Shown here in pieces: positions 22,154 to 36,000 of a stretch of 64,000 bases of DNA. This stretch comes from Auanema rhodensis (lineage: Eukaryota > Nematoda > Chromadorea > Rhabditida > Rhabditidae), in assembly GCA_964057225.1 (NCBI GenBank), contig OZ059896.1, forward strand, positions 5,270,001 through 5,334,000. Reading direction: 5' to 3'. The notes under the pieces are model-generated. The model was given only the letters and a program-made list of their open reading frames with translations, had not been told where the DNA came from and searched no databases. The position numbers were made by a program, and so were the translations under genes. Within the stretch, counting starts at the first letter, position 1. The number at the start of each line of letters is the position of its first letter.

Positions 22154-24259
22154 AAATCTGATAACACAGATCGACGCAGCTTAAAAATCCGCATCGAATG
22201 CACTATACTACATTAAGAAAAACTTAATACAAAAATTAGTTATGATCGTTTGAAAAATGATGCATTAGTGTATGTTGAGTTTCCATGTACACTCAACATT
22301 GCTTCCAAAAACATTTTGACAAAAATTTTCCCGAAAAATTTCAAAATAATTTCACAAAAAGTAGATGTTTTTAGATTCCTTTTTTCAAGACAAAGACGAT
22401 GGACATTGTTATTCAACAAAAAAATTAATTCTTCACGGTGAAAATCGAGGATATAAGTGTGAACCTATATCAGTTGATATCTCGGTGCATTTTCAAGCTA
22501 GCGCAAATCTGATAACACAGATCGACGCAGCTTAAAAATCCACATCGAATGCACTATACTACATTGGGAAACACTCAATACAAAAATTAGTTATGATCGT
22601 TTGAAAAATGATGCATTAGTGTATGTTGAGTTTCCATGTACACTCAACATTGCTTCCAAAAACATTTTGACAAAAATTTTCCCGAAAAATTTCAAAATAA
22701 TTTCACAAAAAGTAGATGTTTTTAGATTCCTTTTTTCAAGACAAAGACGATGGACATTGTTATTCAACAAAAAAATTAATTCTTCACGGTGAAAATCGAG
22801 GATATAAGTGTGAACCTATATCAGTTGATATCTCGGTGCATTTTCAAGCTAGCGCAAATCTGATAACACAGATCGACGCAGCTTAAAAATCCGCATCGAA
22901 TGCACTATACTACATTAAGAAAAGCTTAATACAAAAATTAGTTATGATCGTTTGAAAAATGATGCATTAGTGTATGTTGAGTTTCCATGTACACTCAACA
23001 TTGCTTCCAAAAACATTTTGACAAAAATTTTCCCGAAAAATTTCAAAATAATTTCACAAAAAGTAGATGTTTTTAGATTCCTTTTTTCAAGACAAAGACG
23101 ATGGACATTGTTATTCAACAAAAAAATTAATTCTTCACGGTGAAAATCGAGGATATAAGTGTGAACCTATATCAGTTGATATCTCGGTGCATTTTCAAGC
23201 TAGCGCAAATCTGATAACACAGATCGACGCAGCTTAAAAATCCACATCGAATGCACTATACTACATTGGGAAACACTCAATACAAAAATTAGTTATGATC
23301 GTTTGAAAAATGATGCATTAGTGTATGTTGAGTTTCCATGTACACTCAACATTGCTTCCAAAAACATTTTGACAAAAATTTTCCCGAAAAATTTCAAAAT
23401 AATTTCACAAAAAGTAGATGTTTTTAGATTCCTTTTTTCAAGACAAAGACGATGGACATTGTTATTCAACAAAAAAATTAATTCTTCACGGTGAAAATCG
23501 AGGATATAAGTGTGAACCTATATCAGTTGATATCTCGGTGCATTTTCAAGCTAGCGCAAATCTGATAACACAGATCGACGCAGCTTAAAAATCCGCATCG
23601 AATGCACTATACTACATTAAGAAAAGCTTAATACAAAAATTAGTTATGATCGTTTGAAAAATGATGCATTAGTGTATGTTGAGTTTCCATGTACACTCAA
23701 CATTGCTTCCAAAAACATTTTGACAAAAATTTTCCCGAAAAATTTCAAAATAATTTCACAAAAAGTAGATGTTTTTAGATTCCTTTTTTCAAGACAAAGA
23801 CGATGGACATTGTTATTCAACAAAAAAATTAATTCTTCACGGTGAAAATCGAGGATATAAGTGTGAACCTATATCAGTTGATATCTCGGTGCATTTTCAA
23901 GCTAGCGCAAATCTGATAACACAGATCGACGCAGCTTAAAAATCCACATCGAATGCACTATACTACATTGGGAAACACTCAATACAAAAATTAGTTATGA
24001 TCGTTTGAAAAATGATGCATTAGTGTATGTTGAGTTTCCATGTACACTCAACATTGCTTCCAAAAACATTTTGACAAAAATTTTCCCGAAAAATTTCAAA
24101 ATAATTTCACAAAAAGTAGATGTTTTTAGATTCCTTTTTTCAAGACAAAGACGATGGACATTGTTATTCAACAAAAAAATTAATTCTTCACGGTGAAAAT
24201 CGAGGATATAAGTGTGAACCTATATCAGTTGATATCTCGGTGCATTTTCAAGCTAGCGC
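22154..24259 (+). repeat. Dimer HOR (702 bp), 3 copies
   Basis: Strict alternation of a taagaaaagctt-type monomer and a tgggaaacactc monomer (the latter preceded by 'ccacatcg'), all with the cacgg...tcaag tail. The pairs begin at 22154, 22856 and 23558. The first taag monomer has a one-base variant, 'gaaaaactt'. Confidence 0.88.
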
Positions 24260-25311
24260 AAATCTGATAACACAGATCGACGCAGCTTAAAAATCCGCAT
24301 CGAATGCACTATACTACATTAAGAAAAGCTTAATACAAAAATTAGTTATGATCGTTTGAAAAATGATGCATTAGTGTATGTTGAGTTTCCATGTACACTC
24401 AACATTGCTTCCAAAAACATTTTGACAAAAATTTTCCCGAAAAATTTCGAAATAATTTCACAAAAAGTAGATGTTTTTAGATTCCTTTTTTCAAGACAAA
24501 GACGATGGACATTGTTATTCAACAAAAAAATTAATTCTTCAGGGTGAAAATCGAGGATATAAGTGTGAACTTATATCAGTTGATATCTCGGTGCATTTTT
24601 AAGCTAGCGCAAATCTGATAACACAGATCGACGCAGCTTAAAAATCCGCATCGAATGCACTATACTACATTAAGAAAAGCTTAATACAAAAATTAGTTAT
24701 GATCGTTTGAAAAATGATGCATTAGTGTATGTTGAGTTTCCATGTACACTCAACATTGCTTCCAAAAACATTTTGACAAAAATTTTCCCGAAAAATTTCA
24801 AAATAATTTCACAAAAAGTAGATGTTTTTAGATTCCTTTTTTCAAGACAAAGACGATGGACATTGTTATTCAACAAAAAAATTAATTCTTCACGGTGAAA
24901 ATCGAGGATATAAGTGTGAACCTATATCAGTTGATATCTCGGTGCATTTTCAAGCTAGCGCAAATCTGATAACACAGATCGACGCAGCTTAAAAATCCGC
25001 ATCGAATGCACTATACTACATTAAGAAAAGCTTAATACAAAAATTAGTTATGATCGTTTGAAAAATGATGCATTAGTGTATGTTGAGTTTCCATGTACAC
25101 TCAACATTGCTTCCAAAAACATTTTGATAAAAATTTTCCCGAAAAATTTCAAAATAATTTCACAAAAAGTAGATGTTTTTAGATTCCTTTTTTCAAGACA
25201 AAGACGATGGACATTGTTATTCAACAAAAAATTAATTCTTCAGGGTGAAAATCGAGGATATAAGTGTGAACTTATATCAGTTGATATCTCGGTGCATTTT
25301 TAAGCTAGCGC
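24260..25311 (+). repeat. Three linking monomers, last one 350 bp
   Basis: Three taagaaaagctt-type monomers. The first has a private A-to-G change at 24449. The third (24962-25311) is the last 350-bp monomer of the window and carries 'ttttgataaaa' in place of 'ttttgacaaaa'. They lie between the dimer HOR and the second 4-monomer block. Confidence 0.8.
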
Positions 25312-26364
25312 AAATCTGATAACACAGATCGACGCAGCTTAAAAATCCGCATCGAATGCACTATACTACATTAAGAAAAGCTTAATACAAAAATTAGTTA
25401 TGATCGTTTGAAAAATGATGCATTAGTGTATGTTGAGTTTCCATGTACACTCAACATTGCTTCCAAAAACATTTTGACAAAAATTTTCCCGAAAAATTTC
25501 AAAATAATTTCACAAAAAGTAGATGTTTTTAGATTCCTTTTTTCAAGACAAAGACGATGGACATTGTTATTCAACAAAAAAATTAATTCTTCAGGGTGAA
25601 AATCGAGGATATAAGTGTGAACTTATATCAGTTGATATCTCGGTGCATTTTTAAGCTAGCGCAAATCTGATAACACAGATCGACGCAGCTTAAAAATCCG
25701 CATCGAATGCACTATACTACATTAAGAAAAGCTTAATACAAAAATTAGTTATGATCGTTTGAAAAATGATGCATTAGTGTATGTTGAGTTTCCATGTACA
25801 CTCAACATTGCTTCCAAAAACATTTTGACAAAAATTTTCCCGAAAAATTTCAAAATAATTTCACAAAAAGTAGATGTTTTTAGATTTCTTTTTTCAAGAC
25901 AAAGACGATGGACATTGTTATTCAACAAAAAAATTAATTCTTCAGGGTGAAAATCGAGGATATAAGTGTGAACTTATATCAGTTGATATCTCGGTGCATT
26001 TTTAAGCTAGCGCAAATCTGATAACACAGATCGACGCAGCTTAAAAATCCACATCGAATGCACTATACTACATTGGGAAACACTCGATACAAACATTAGT
26101 TATGATCGTTTGAAAAATGATGCATTAGTGTATGTTGAGTTTCCATGTACACTCAACATTGCTTCCAAAAACATTTTGACAAAAATTTTCCCGAAAAATT
26201 TCAAAATAATTTCACAAAAAGTAGATGTTTTTAGATTCCTTTTTTCAAGACAAAGACGATGGACATTGTTATTCAACAAAAAAATTAATTCTTCAGGGTG
26301 AAAATCGAGGATATAAGTGTGAACCTATATCAGTTGATATCTCGGTGCATTTTCAAGCTAGCGC
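25312..26364 (+). repeat. 4-monomer block, copy 2 (first three monomers)
   Basis: Repeats the marker order of 20750-22153 at an offset of 4562 bp: a caggg monomer, an 'agatttctttttt' monomer, then tgggaaacactc with 'caaacattag' (here 'tcgatacaaac'). Its fourth monomer, with aacaAtgc and gacaatgtt, is the first monomer of the 19-mer duplication that begins at 26365. Confidence 0.82.
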
Positions 26365-29300
26365 AAATCTGATAACACAGATCGACGCAGCTTAAAAATC
26401 CGCATCGAATGCACTATACTACATGGAGAATCGCTCAATACAAAAATTAGTTATGATCGTTTGAAAAATGATGCATTAGTGTATGTTGAGTTTCCATGTA
26501 CACTCAACAATGCTTCCAAAAACATTTTGACAAAAATTTTCCCGAAAAATTTCAAAATAATTTCACAAAAAGTAGATGTTTTTAGATTCCTTTTTTCAAG
26601 ACAAAGACGATGGACAATGTTATTCAACGAAAAAATTAATTCTTCACGGTGAAAATCGAGGATATAAGTGTGAACCTATATCAGTTGATATCTCGGTGCA
26701 TTTTCAAGCTAGCGCAAATCTGATAACACAGATCGACGCAGCTTAAAAATCCGCATCGAATGCACTATACTACATGGAGAAACGCTCAATACAAAAATTA
26801 GTTATGATCGTTTGAAAAATGATGCATTAGTGTATGTTGAGTTTCCATGTACACTCAACAATGCTTCCAAAAACATTTTGACAAAAATTTTCCCGAAAAA
26901 TTTCAAAATAATTTCACAAAAAGTAGATGTTTTTAGATTCCTTTTTTCAAGACAAAGACGATGGACATTGTTATTCAACAAAAAAATTAATTCTTCACGG
27001 TGAAAATCGAGGATATAAGTGTGAACCTATATCAGTTGATATCTCGGTGCATTTTCAAGCTAGCGCAAATCTGATAACACAGATCGACGCAGCTTAAAAA
27101 TCCGCATCGAATGCACTATACTACATTAAGAAAAGCTTAATACAAAAATTAGTTATGATCGTTTGAAAAATGATGCATTAGTGTATGTTGAGTTTCCATG
27201 TACACTCAACATTGCTTCCAAAAACATTTTGACAAAAATTTTCCCGAAAAATTTCAAAATAATTTCAAAAAAAGTAGATGTTTTTAGATTCCTTTTTTCA
27301 AGACAAAAACGATGGACATTGTTATTCAACAAAAAAATTAATTCTTCAGGGTGAAAATCGAGGATATAAGTGTGAACTTATATCAGTTGATATCTCGGTG
27401 CATTTTTAAGCTAGCGCAAATCTGATAACACAGATCGACGCAGCTTAAAAATCCGCATCGAATGCACTATACTACATGGAGAAACGCTCAATACAAAAAT
27501 TAGTTATGATCGTTTGAAAAATGATGCATTAGTGTATGTTGAGTTTCCATGTACACTCAACAATGCTTCCAAAAACATTTTGACAAAAATTTTCCCGAAA
27601 AATTTCAAAATAATTTCACAAAAAGTAGATGTTTTTAGATTCCTTTTTTTAAGACAAAGACGATGGACATTGTTATTCAACAAAAAAATTAATTCTTCAC
27701 GGTGAAAATCGAGGATATAAGTGTGAACCTATATCAGTTGATATCTCGGTGCATTTTCAAGCTAGCGCAAATCTGATAACACAGATCGACGCAGCTTAAA
27801 AATCCGCATCGAATGCACTATACTACATTAAGAAAAGCTTAATACAAAAATTAGTTATGATCGTTTGAAAAATGATGCATTAGTGTATGTTGAGTTTCCA
27901 TGTACACTCAACATTGCTTCCAAAAACATTTTGACAAAAATTTTCCCGAAAAATTTCAAAATAATTTCACAAAAAGTAGATGTTTTTAGATTCCTTTTTT
28001 CAAGACAAAGACGATGGACATTGTTATTCAACAAAAAAATTAATTCTTCAGGGTGAAAATCGAGGATATAAGTGTGAACTTATATCAGTTGCTATCTCGG
28101 TGCATTTTTAAGCTAGCGCAAATCTGATAACACAGATCGACGCAGCTTAAAAATCCGCATCGAATGCACTATACTACATTAAGAAAAGCTTAATACAAAA
28201 ATTAGTTATGATCGTTTGAAAAATGATGCATTAGTGTATGTTGAGTTTCCATGTACACTCAACATTGCTTCCAAAAACATTTTGACAAAAATTTTCCCGA
28301 AAAATTTCAAAATAATTTCACAAAAAGTAGATGTTTTTAGATTCCTTTTTTCAAGACAAAGACGATGGACATTGTTATTCAACAAAAAAATTAATTCTTC
28401 AGGGTGAAAACCGAGGATATAAGTGTGAACCTATATCAGTTGATATCTCGGTGCATTTTCAAGCTAGCGCAAATCTGATAACACAGATCGACGCAGCTTA
28501 AAAATCCGCATCGAATGCACTATACTACATGGAGAAACGCTCAATACAAAAATTAGTTATGATCGTTTGAAAAATGATGCATTAGTGTATGTTGAGTTTC
28601 CATGTACACTCAACAATGCTTCCAAAAACATTTTGACAAAAATTTTCCCGAAAAATTTCAAAATAATTTCACAAAAAGTAGATGTTTTTAGATTCCTTTT
28701 TTCAAGACAAAGACGATGGACAATGTTATTCAACGAAAAAATTAATTCTTCACGGTGAAAATCGAGGATATAAGTGTGAACCTATATCAGTTGATATCTC
28801 GGTGCATTTTCAAGCTAGCGCAAATCTGATAACACAGATCGACGCAGCTTGAAAATCCGCATCGAATGCACTATACTACATTAAGAAAAGCTTAATACAA
28901 AAATTAGTTATGATCGTTTGAAAAATGATGCATTAGTGTATGTTGAGTTTCCATGTACACTCAACAATGCTTCCAAAAACATTTTGACAAAAATTTTCCC
29001 GAAAAATTTCAAAATAATTTCACAAAAAGTAGATGTTTTTAGATTCCTTTTTTCAAGACAAAGACGATGGACATTGTTATTCAACAAAAAAATTAATTCT
29101 TCACGGTGAAAATCGAGGATATAAGTGTGAACCTATATCAGTTGATATCTCGGTGCATTTTCAAGCTAGCGCAAATCTGATAACACAGATCGACGCAGCT
29201 TAAAAATCCGCATCGAATGCACTATACTACATTAAGAAAAGCTTAATACAAAAATTAGTTATGATCGTTTGAAAAATGATGCATTAGTGTATGTTGAGTT

Positions 29301-32300
29301 TCCATGTACACTCAACATTGCTTCCAAAAACATTTTGACAAAAATTTTCCCGAAAAATTTCAAAATAATTTCAAAAAAAGTAGATGTTTTTAGATTCCTT
29401 TTTTCAAGACAAAGACGATGGACATTGTTATTCAACAAAAAAATTAATTCTTCAGGGTGAAAATCGAGGATATAAGTGTGAACTTATATCAGTTGATATC
29501 TCGGTGCATTTTTAAGCTAGCGCAAATCTGATAACACAGATCGACGCAGCTTAAAAATCCGCATCGAATGCACTATACTACATGAAGAAACGCTCAATAC
29601 AAAAATTAGTTATGATCGTTTGAAAAATGATGCATTAGTGTATGTTGAGTTTCCATGTACACTCAACAATGCTTCCAAAAACATTTTGACAAAAATTTTC
29701 CCGAAAAATTTCAAAATAATTTCACAAAAAGTAGATGTTTTTAGATTCCTTTTTTTAAGACAAAGACGATGGACATTGTTATTCAACAAAAAAATTAATT
29801 CTTCACGGTGAAAATCGAGGATATAAGTGTGAACCTATATCAGTTGATATCTCGGTGCATTTTCAAGCTAGCGCAAATCTGATAACACAGATCGACGCAG
29901 CTTAAAAATCCGCATCGAATGCACTATACTACATTAAGAAAAGCTTAATACAAAAATTAGTTATGATCGTTTGAAAAATGATGCATTAGTGTATGTTGAG
30001 TTTCCATGTACACTCAACATTGCTTCCAAAAACATTTTGACAAAAATTTTCCCGAAAAATTTCAAAATAATTTCACAAAAAGTAGATGTTTTTAGATTCC
30101 TTTTTTCAGGACAAAGACGATGGACATTGTTATTCAACAAAAAAATTAATTCTTCAGGGTGAAAATCGAGGATATAAGTGTGAACTTATATCAGTTGCTA
30201 TCTCGGTGCATTTTTAAGCTAGCGCAAATCTGATAACACAGATCGACGCAGCTTAAAAATCCGCATCGAATGCACTATACTACATTAAGAAAAGCTTAAT
30301 ACAAAAATTAGTTATGATCGTTTGAAAAATGATGCATTAGTGTATGTTGAGTTTCCATGTACACTCAACATTGCTTCCAAAAACATTTTGACAAAAATTT
30401 TCCCGAAAAATTTCAAAATAATTTCACAAAAAGTAGATGTTTTTAGATTCCTTTTTTCAAGACAAAGACGATGGACATTGTTATTCAACAAAAAAATTAA
30501 TTCTTCAGGGTGAAAACCGAGGATATAAGTGTGAACCTATATCAGTTGATATCTCGGTGCATTTTCAAGCTAGCGCAAATCTGATAACACAGATCGACGC
30601 AGCTTAAAAATCCGCATCGAATGCACTATACTACATGGAGAAACGCTCAATACAAAAATTAGTTATGATCGTTTGAAAAATGATGCATTAGTGTATGTTG
30701 AGTTTCCATGTACACTCAACAATGCTTCCAAAAACATTTTGACAAAAATTTTCCCGAAAAATTTCAAAATAATTTCACAAAAAGTAGATGTTTTTAGATT
30801 CCTTTTTTCAAGACAAAGACGATGGACAATGTTATTCAACGAAAAAATTAATTCTTCACGGTGAAAATCGAGGATATAAGTGTGAACCTATATCAGTTGA
30901 TATCTCGGTGCATTTTCAAGCTAGCGCAAATCTGATAACACAGATCGACGCAGCTTGAAAATCCGCATCGAATGCACTATACTACATTAAGAAAAGCTTA
31001 ATACAAAAATTAGTTATGATCGTTTGAAAAATGATGCATTAGTGTATGTTGAGTTTCCATGTACACTCAACATTGCTTCCAAAAACATTTTGACAAAAAT
31101 TTTCCCGAAAAATTTCAAAATAATTTCACAAAAAGTAGATGTTTTTAGATTCCTTTTTTCAAGACAAAGACGATGGACATTGTTATTCAACAAAAAAATT
31201 AATTCTTCACGGTGAAAATCGAGGATATAAGTGTGAACCTATATCAGTTGATATCTCGGTGCATTTTCAAGCTAGCGCAAATCTGATAACACAGATCGAC
31301 GCAGCTTAAAAATCCACATCGAATGCACTATACTACATTGGGAAACACTCAATACAAAAATTAGTTATGATCGTTTGAAAAATGATGCATTAGTGTATGT
31401 TGAGTTTCCATGTACACTCAACATTGCTTCCAAAAACATTTTGACAAAAATTTTCCCGAAAAATTTCAAAATAATTTCACAAAAAGTAGATGTTTTTAGA
31501 TTCCTTTTTTCAAGACAAAGACGATGGACATTGTTATTCAACAAAAAAATTAATTCTTCAGGGTGAAAACCGAGGATATAAGTGTGAACCTATATCAGTT
31601 GATATCTCGGTGCATTTTCAAGCTAGCGCAAATCTGATAACACAGATCGACGCAGCTTAAAAATCCGCATCGAATGCACTATACTACATGGAGAAACGCT
31701 CAATACAAAAATTAGTTATGATCGTTTGAAAAATGATGCATTAGTGTATGTTGAGTTTCCATGTACACTCAACAATGCTTCCAAAAACATTTTGACAAAA
31801 ATTTTCCCGAAAAATTTCAAAATAATTTCACAAAAAGTAGATGTTTTTAGATTCCTTTTTTCAAGACAAAGACGATGGACAATGTTATTCAACGAAAAAA
31901 TTAATTCTTCACGGTGAAAATCGAGGATATAAGTGTGAACCTATATCAGTTGATATCTCGGTGCATTTTCAAGCTAGCGCAAATCTGATAACACAGATCG
32001 ACGCAGCTTAAAAATCCGCATCGAATGCACTATACTACATTAAGAAAAGCTTAATACAAAAATTAGTTATGATCGTTTGAAAAATGATGCATTAGTGTAT
32101 GTTGAGTTTCCATGTACACTCAACATTGCTTCCAAAAACATTTTGACAAAAATTTTCCCGAAAAATTTCAAAATAATTTCACAAAAAGTAGATGTTTTTA
32201 GATTCTTTTTTTCAAGACAAAGACGATGGACATTGTTATTCAACAAAAAAATTAATTCTTCAGGGTGAAAACCGAGGATATAAGTGTGAACCTATATCAG

Positions 32301-33033
32301 TTGATATCTCGGTGCATTTTCAAGCTAGCGCAAATCTGATAACACAGATCGACGCAGCTTAAAAATCCGCATCGAATGCACTATACTACATGGAGAAACG
32401 CTCAATACAAAAATTAGTTATGATCGTTTGAAAAATGATGCATTAGTGTATGTTGAGTTTCCATGTACACTCAACAATGCTTCCAAAAACATTTTGACAA
32501 AAATTTTCCCGAAAAATTTCAAAATAATTTCACAAAAAGTAGATGTTTTTAGATTCCTTTTTTCAAGACAAAGACGATGGACAATGTTATTCAACGAAAA
32601 AATTAATTCTTCACGGTGAAAATCGAGGATATAAGTGTGAACCTATATCAGTTGATATCTCGGTGCATTTTCAAGCTAGCGCAAATCTGATAACACAGAT
32701 CGACGCAGCTTAAAAATCCGCATCGAATGCACTATACTACATTAAGAAAAGCTTAATACAAAAATTAGTTATGATCGTTTGAAAAATGATGCATTAGTGT
32801 ATGTTGAGTTTCCATGTACACTCAACATTGCTTCCAAAAACATTTTGACAAAAATTTTCCCGAAAAATTTCAAAATAATTTCACAAAAAGTAGATGTTTT
32901 TAGATTCCTTTTTTCAAGACAAAGACGATGGACATTGTTATTCAACAAAAAAATTAATTCTTCAGGGTGAAAACCGAGGATATAAGTGTGAACCTATATC
33001 AGTTGATATCTCGGTGCATTTTCAAGCTAGCGC
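26365..33033 (+). repeat. 19-mer HOR duplication, copy 1 (6669 bp)
   Basis: Nineteen 351-bp monomers whose order and private variants recur in 33034-39702. Shared rare markers include 'ggagaatcgctc' (26425), 'tttcaaaaaaag' monomers, 'ttttttcaggac', 'cagttgctatctc', 'agcttgaaaat' (28851 and 30957) and 'gattctttttttc' (about 32200). It contains two tandem 6-mers of 2106 bp (26365-28470 and 28471-30576), then an alternating dimer region of caggg monomers with 'aaaaccgagg' and aacaAtgc/gacaatgtt monomers. Confidence 0.92.
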
Positions 33034-36000
33034 AAATCTGATAACACAGATCGACGCAGCTTAAAAATCCGCATCGAATGCACTATACTACATGGAGAAT
33101 CGCTCAATACAAAAATTAGTTATGATCGTTTGAAAAATGATGCATTAGTGTATGTTGAGTTTCCATGTACACTCAACAATGCTTCCAAAAACATTTTGAC
33201 AAAAATTTTCCCGAAAAATTTCAAAATAATTTCACAAAAAGTAGATGTTTTTAGATTCCTTTTTTCAAGACAAAGACGATGGACAATGTTATTCAACGAA
33301 AAAATTAATTCTTCACGGTGAAAATCGAGGATATAAGTGTGAACCTATATCAGTTGATATCTCGGTGCATTTTCAAGCTAGCGCAAATCTGATAACACAG
33401 ATCGACGCAGCTTAAAAATCCGCATCGAATGCACTATACTACATGGAGAAACGCTCAATACAAAAATTAGTTATGATCGTTTGAAAAATGATGCATTAGT
33501 GTATGTTGAGTTTCCATGTACACTCAACAATGCTTCCAAAAACATTTTGACAAAAATTTTCCCGAAAAATTTCAAAATAATTTCACAAAAAGTAGATGTT
33601 TTTAGATTCCTTTTTTCAAGACAAAGACGATGGACATTGTTATTCAACAAAAAAATTAATTCTTCACGGTGAAAATCGAGGATATAAGTGTGAACCTATA
33701 TCAGTTGATATCTCGGTGCATTTTCAAGCTAGCGCAAATCTGATAACACAGATCGACGCAGCTTAAAAATCCGCATCGAATGCACTATACTACATTAAGA
33801 AAAGCTTAATACAAAAATTAGTTATGATCGTTTGAAAAATGATGCATTAGTGTATGTTGAGTTTCCATGTACACTCAACATTGCTTCCAAAAACATTTTG
33901 ACAAAAATTTTCCCGAAAAATTTCAAAATAATTTCAAAAAAAGTAGATGTTTTTAGATTCCTTTTTTCAAGACAAAAACGATGGACATTGTTATTCAACA
34001 AAAAAATTAATTCTTCAGGGTGAAAATCGAGGATATAAGTGTGAACTTATATCAGTTGATATCTCGGTGCATTTTTAAGCTAGCGCAAATCTGATAACAC
34101 AGATCGACGCAGCTTAAAAATCCGCATCGAATGCACTATACTACATGGAGAAACGCTCAATACAAAAATTAGTTATGATCGTTTGAAAAATGATGCATTA
34201 GTGTATGTTGAGTTTCCATGTACACTCAACAATGCTTCCAAAAACATTTTGACAAAAATTTTCCCGAAAAATTTCAAAATAATTTCACAAAAAGTAGATG
34301 TTTTTAGATTCCTTTTTTTAAGACAAAGACGATGGACATTGTTATTCAACAAAAAAATTAATTCTTCACGGTGAAAATCGAGGATATAAGTGTGAACCTA
34401 TATCAGTTGATATCTCGGTGCATTTTCAAGCTAGCGCAAATCTGATAACACAGATCGACGCAGCTTAAAAATCCGCATCGAATGCACTATACTACATTAA
34501 GAAAAGCTTAATACAAAAATTAGTTATGATCGTTTGAAAAATGATGCATTAGTGTATGTTGAGTTTCCATGTACACTCAACATTGCTTCCAAAAACATTT
34601 TGACAAAAATTTTCCCGAAAAATTTCAAAATAATTTCACAAAAAGTAGATGTTTTTAGATTCCTTTTTTCAAGACAAAGACGATGGACATTGTTATTCAA
34701 CAAAAAAATTAATTCTTCAGGGTGAAAATCGAGGATATAAGTGTGAACTTATATCAGTTGCTATCTCGGTGCATTTTTAAGCTAGCGCAAATCTGATAAC
34801 ACAGATCGACGCAGCTTAAAAATCCGCATCGAATGCACTATACTACATTAAGAAAAGCTTAATACAAAAATTAGTTATGATCGTTTGAAAAATGATGCAT
34901 TAGTGTATGTTGAGTTTCCATGTACACTCAACATTGCTTCCAAAAACATTTTGACAAAAATTTTCCCGAAAAATTTCAAAATAATTTCACAAAAAGTAGA
35001 TGTTTTTAGATTCCTTTTTTCAAGACAAAGACGATGGACATTGTTATTCAACAAAAAAATTAATTCTTCAGGGTGAAAACCGAGGATATAAGTGTGAACC
35101 TATATCAGTTGATATCTCGGTGCATTTTCAAGCTAGCGCAAATCTGATAACACAGATCGACGCAGCTTAAAAATCCGCATCGAATGCACTATACTACATG
35201 GAGAAACGCTCAATACAAAAATTAGTTATGATCGTTTGAAAAATGATGCATTAGTGTATGTTGAGTTTCCATGTACACTCAACAATGCTTCCAAAAACAT
35301 TTTGACAAAAATTTTCCCGAAAAATTTCAAAATAATTTCACAAAAAGTAGATGTTTTTAGATTCCTTTTTTCAAGACAAAGACGATGGACAATGTTATTC
35401 AACGAAAAAATTAATTCTTCACGGTGAAAATCGAGGATATAAGTGTGAACCTATATCAGTTGATATCTCGGTGCATTTTCAAGCTAGCGCAAATCTGATA
35501 ACACAGATCGACGCAGCTTGAAAATCCGCATCGAATGCACTATACTACATTAAGAAAAGCTTAATACAAAAATTAGTTATGATCGTTTGAAAAATGATGC
35601 ATTAGTGTATGTTGAGTTTCCATGTACACTCAACAATGCTTCCAAAAACATTTTGACAAAAATTTTCCCGAAAAATTTCAAAATAATTTCACAAAAAGTA
35701 GATGTTTTTAGATTCCTTTTTTCAAGACAAAGACGATGGACATTGTTATTCAACAAAAAAATTAATTCTTCACGGTGAAAATCGAGGATATAAGTGTGAA
35801 CCTATATCAGTTGATATCTCGGTGCATTTTCAAGCTAGCGCAAATCTGATAACACAGATCGACGCAGCTTAAAAATCCGCATCGAATGCACTATACTACA
35901 TTAAGAAAAGCTTAATACAAAAATTAGTTATGATCGTTTGAAAAATGATGCATTAGTGTATGTTGAGTTTCCATGTACACTCAACATTGCTTCCAAAAAC

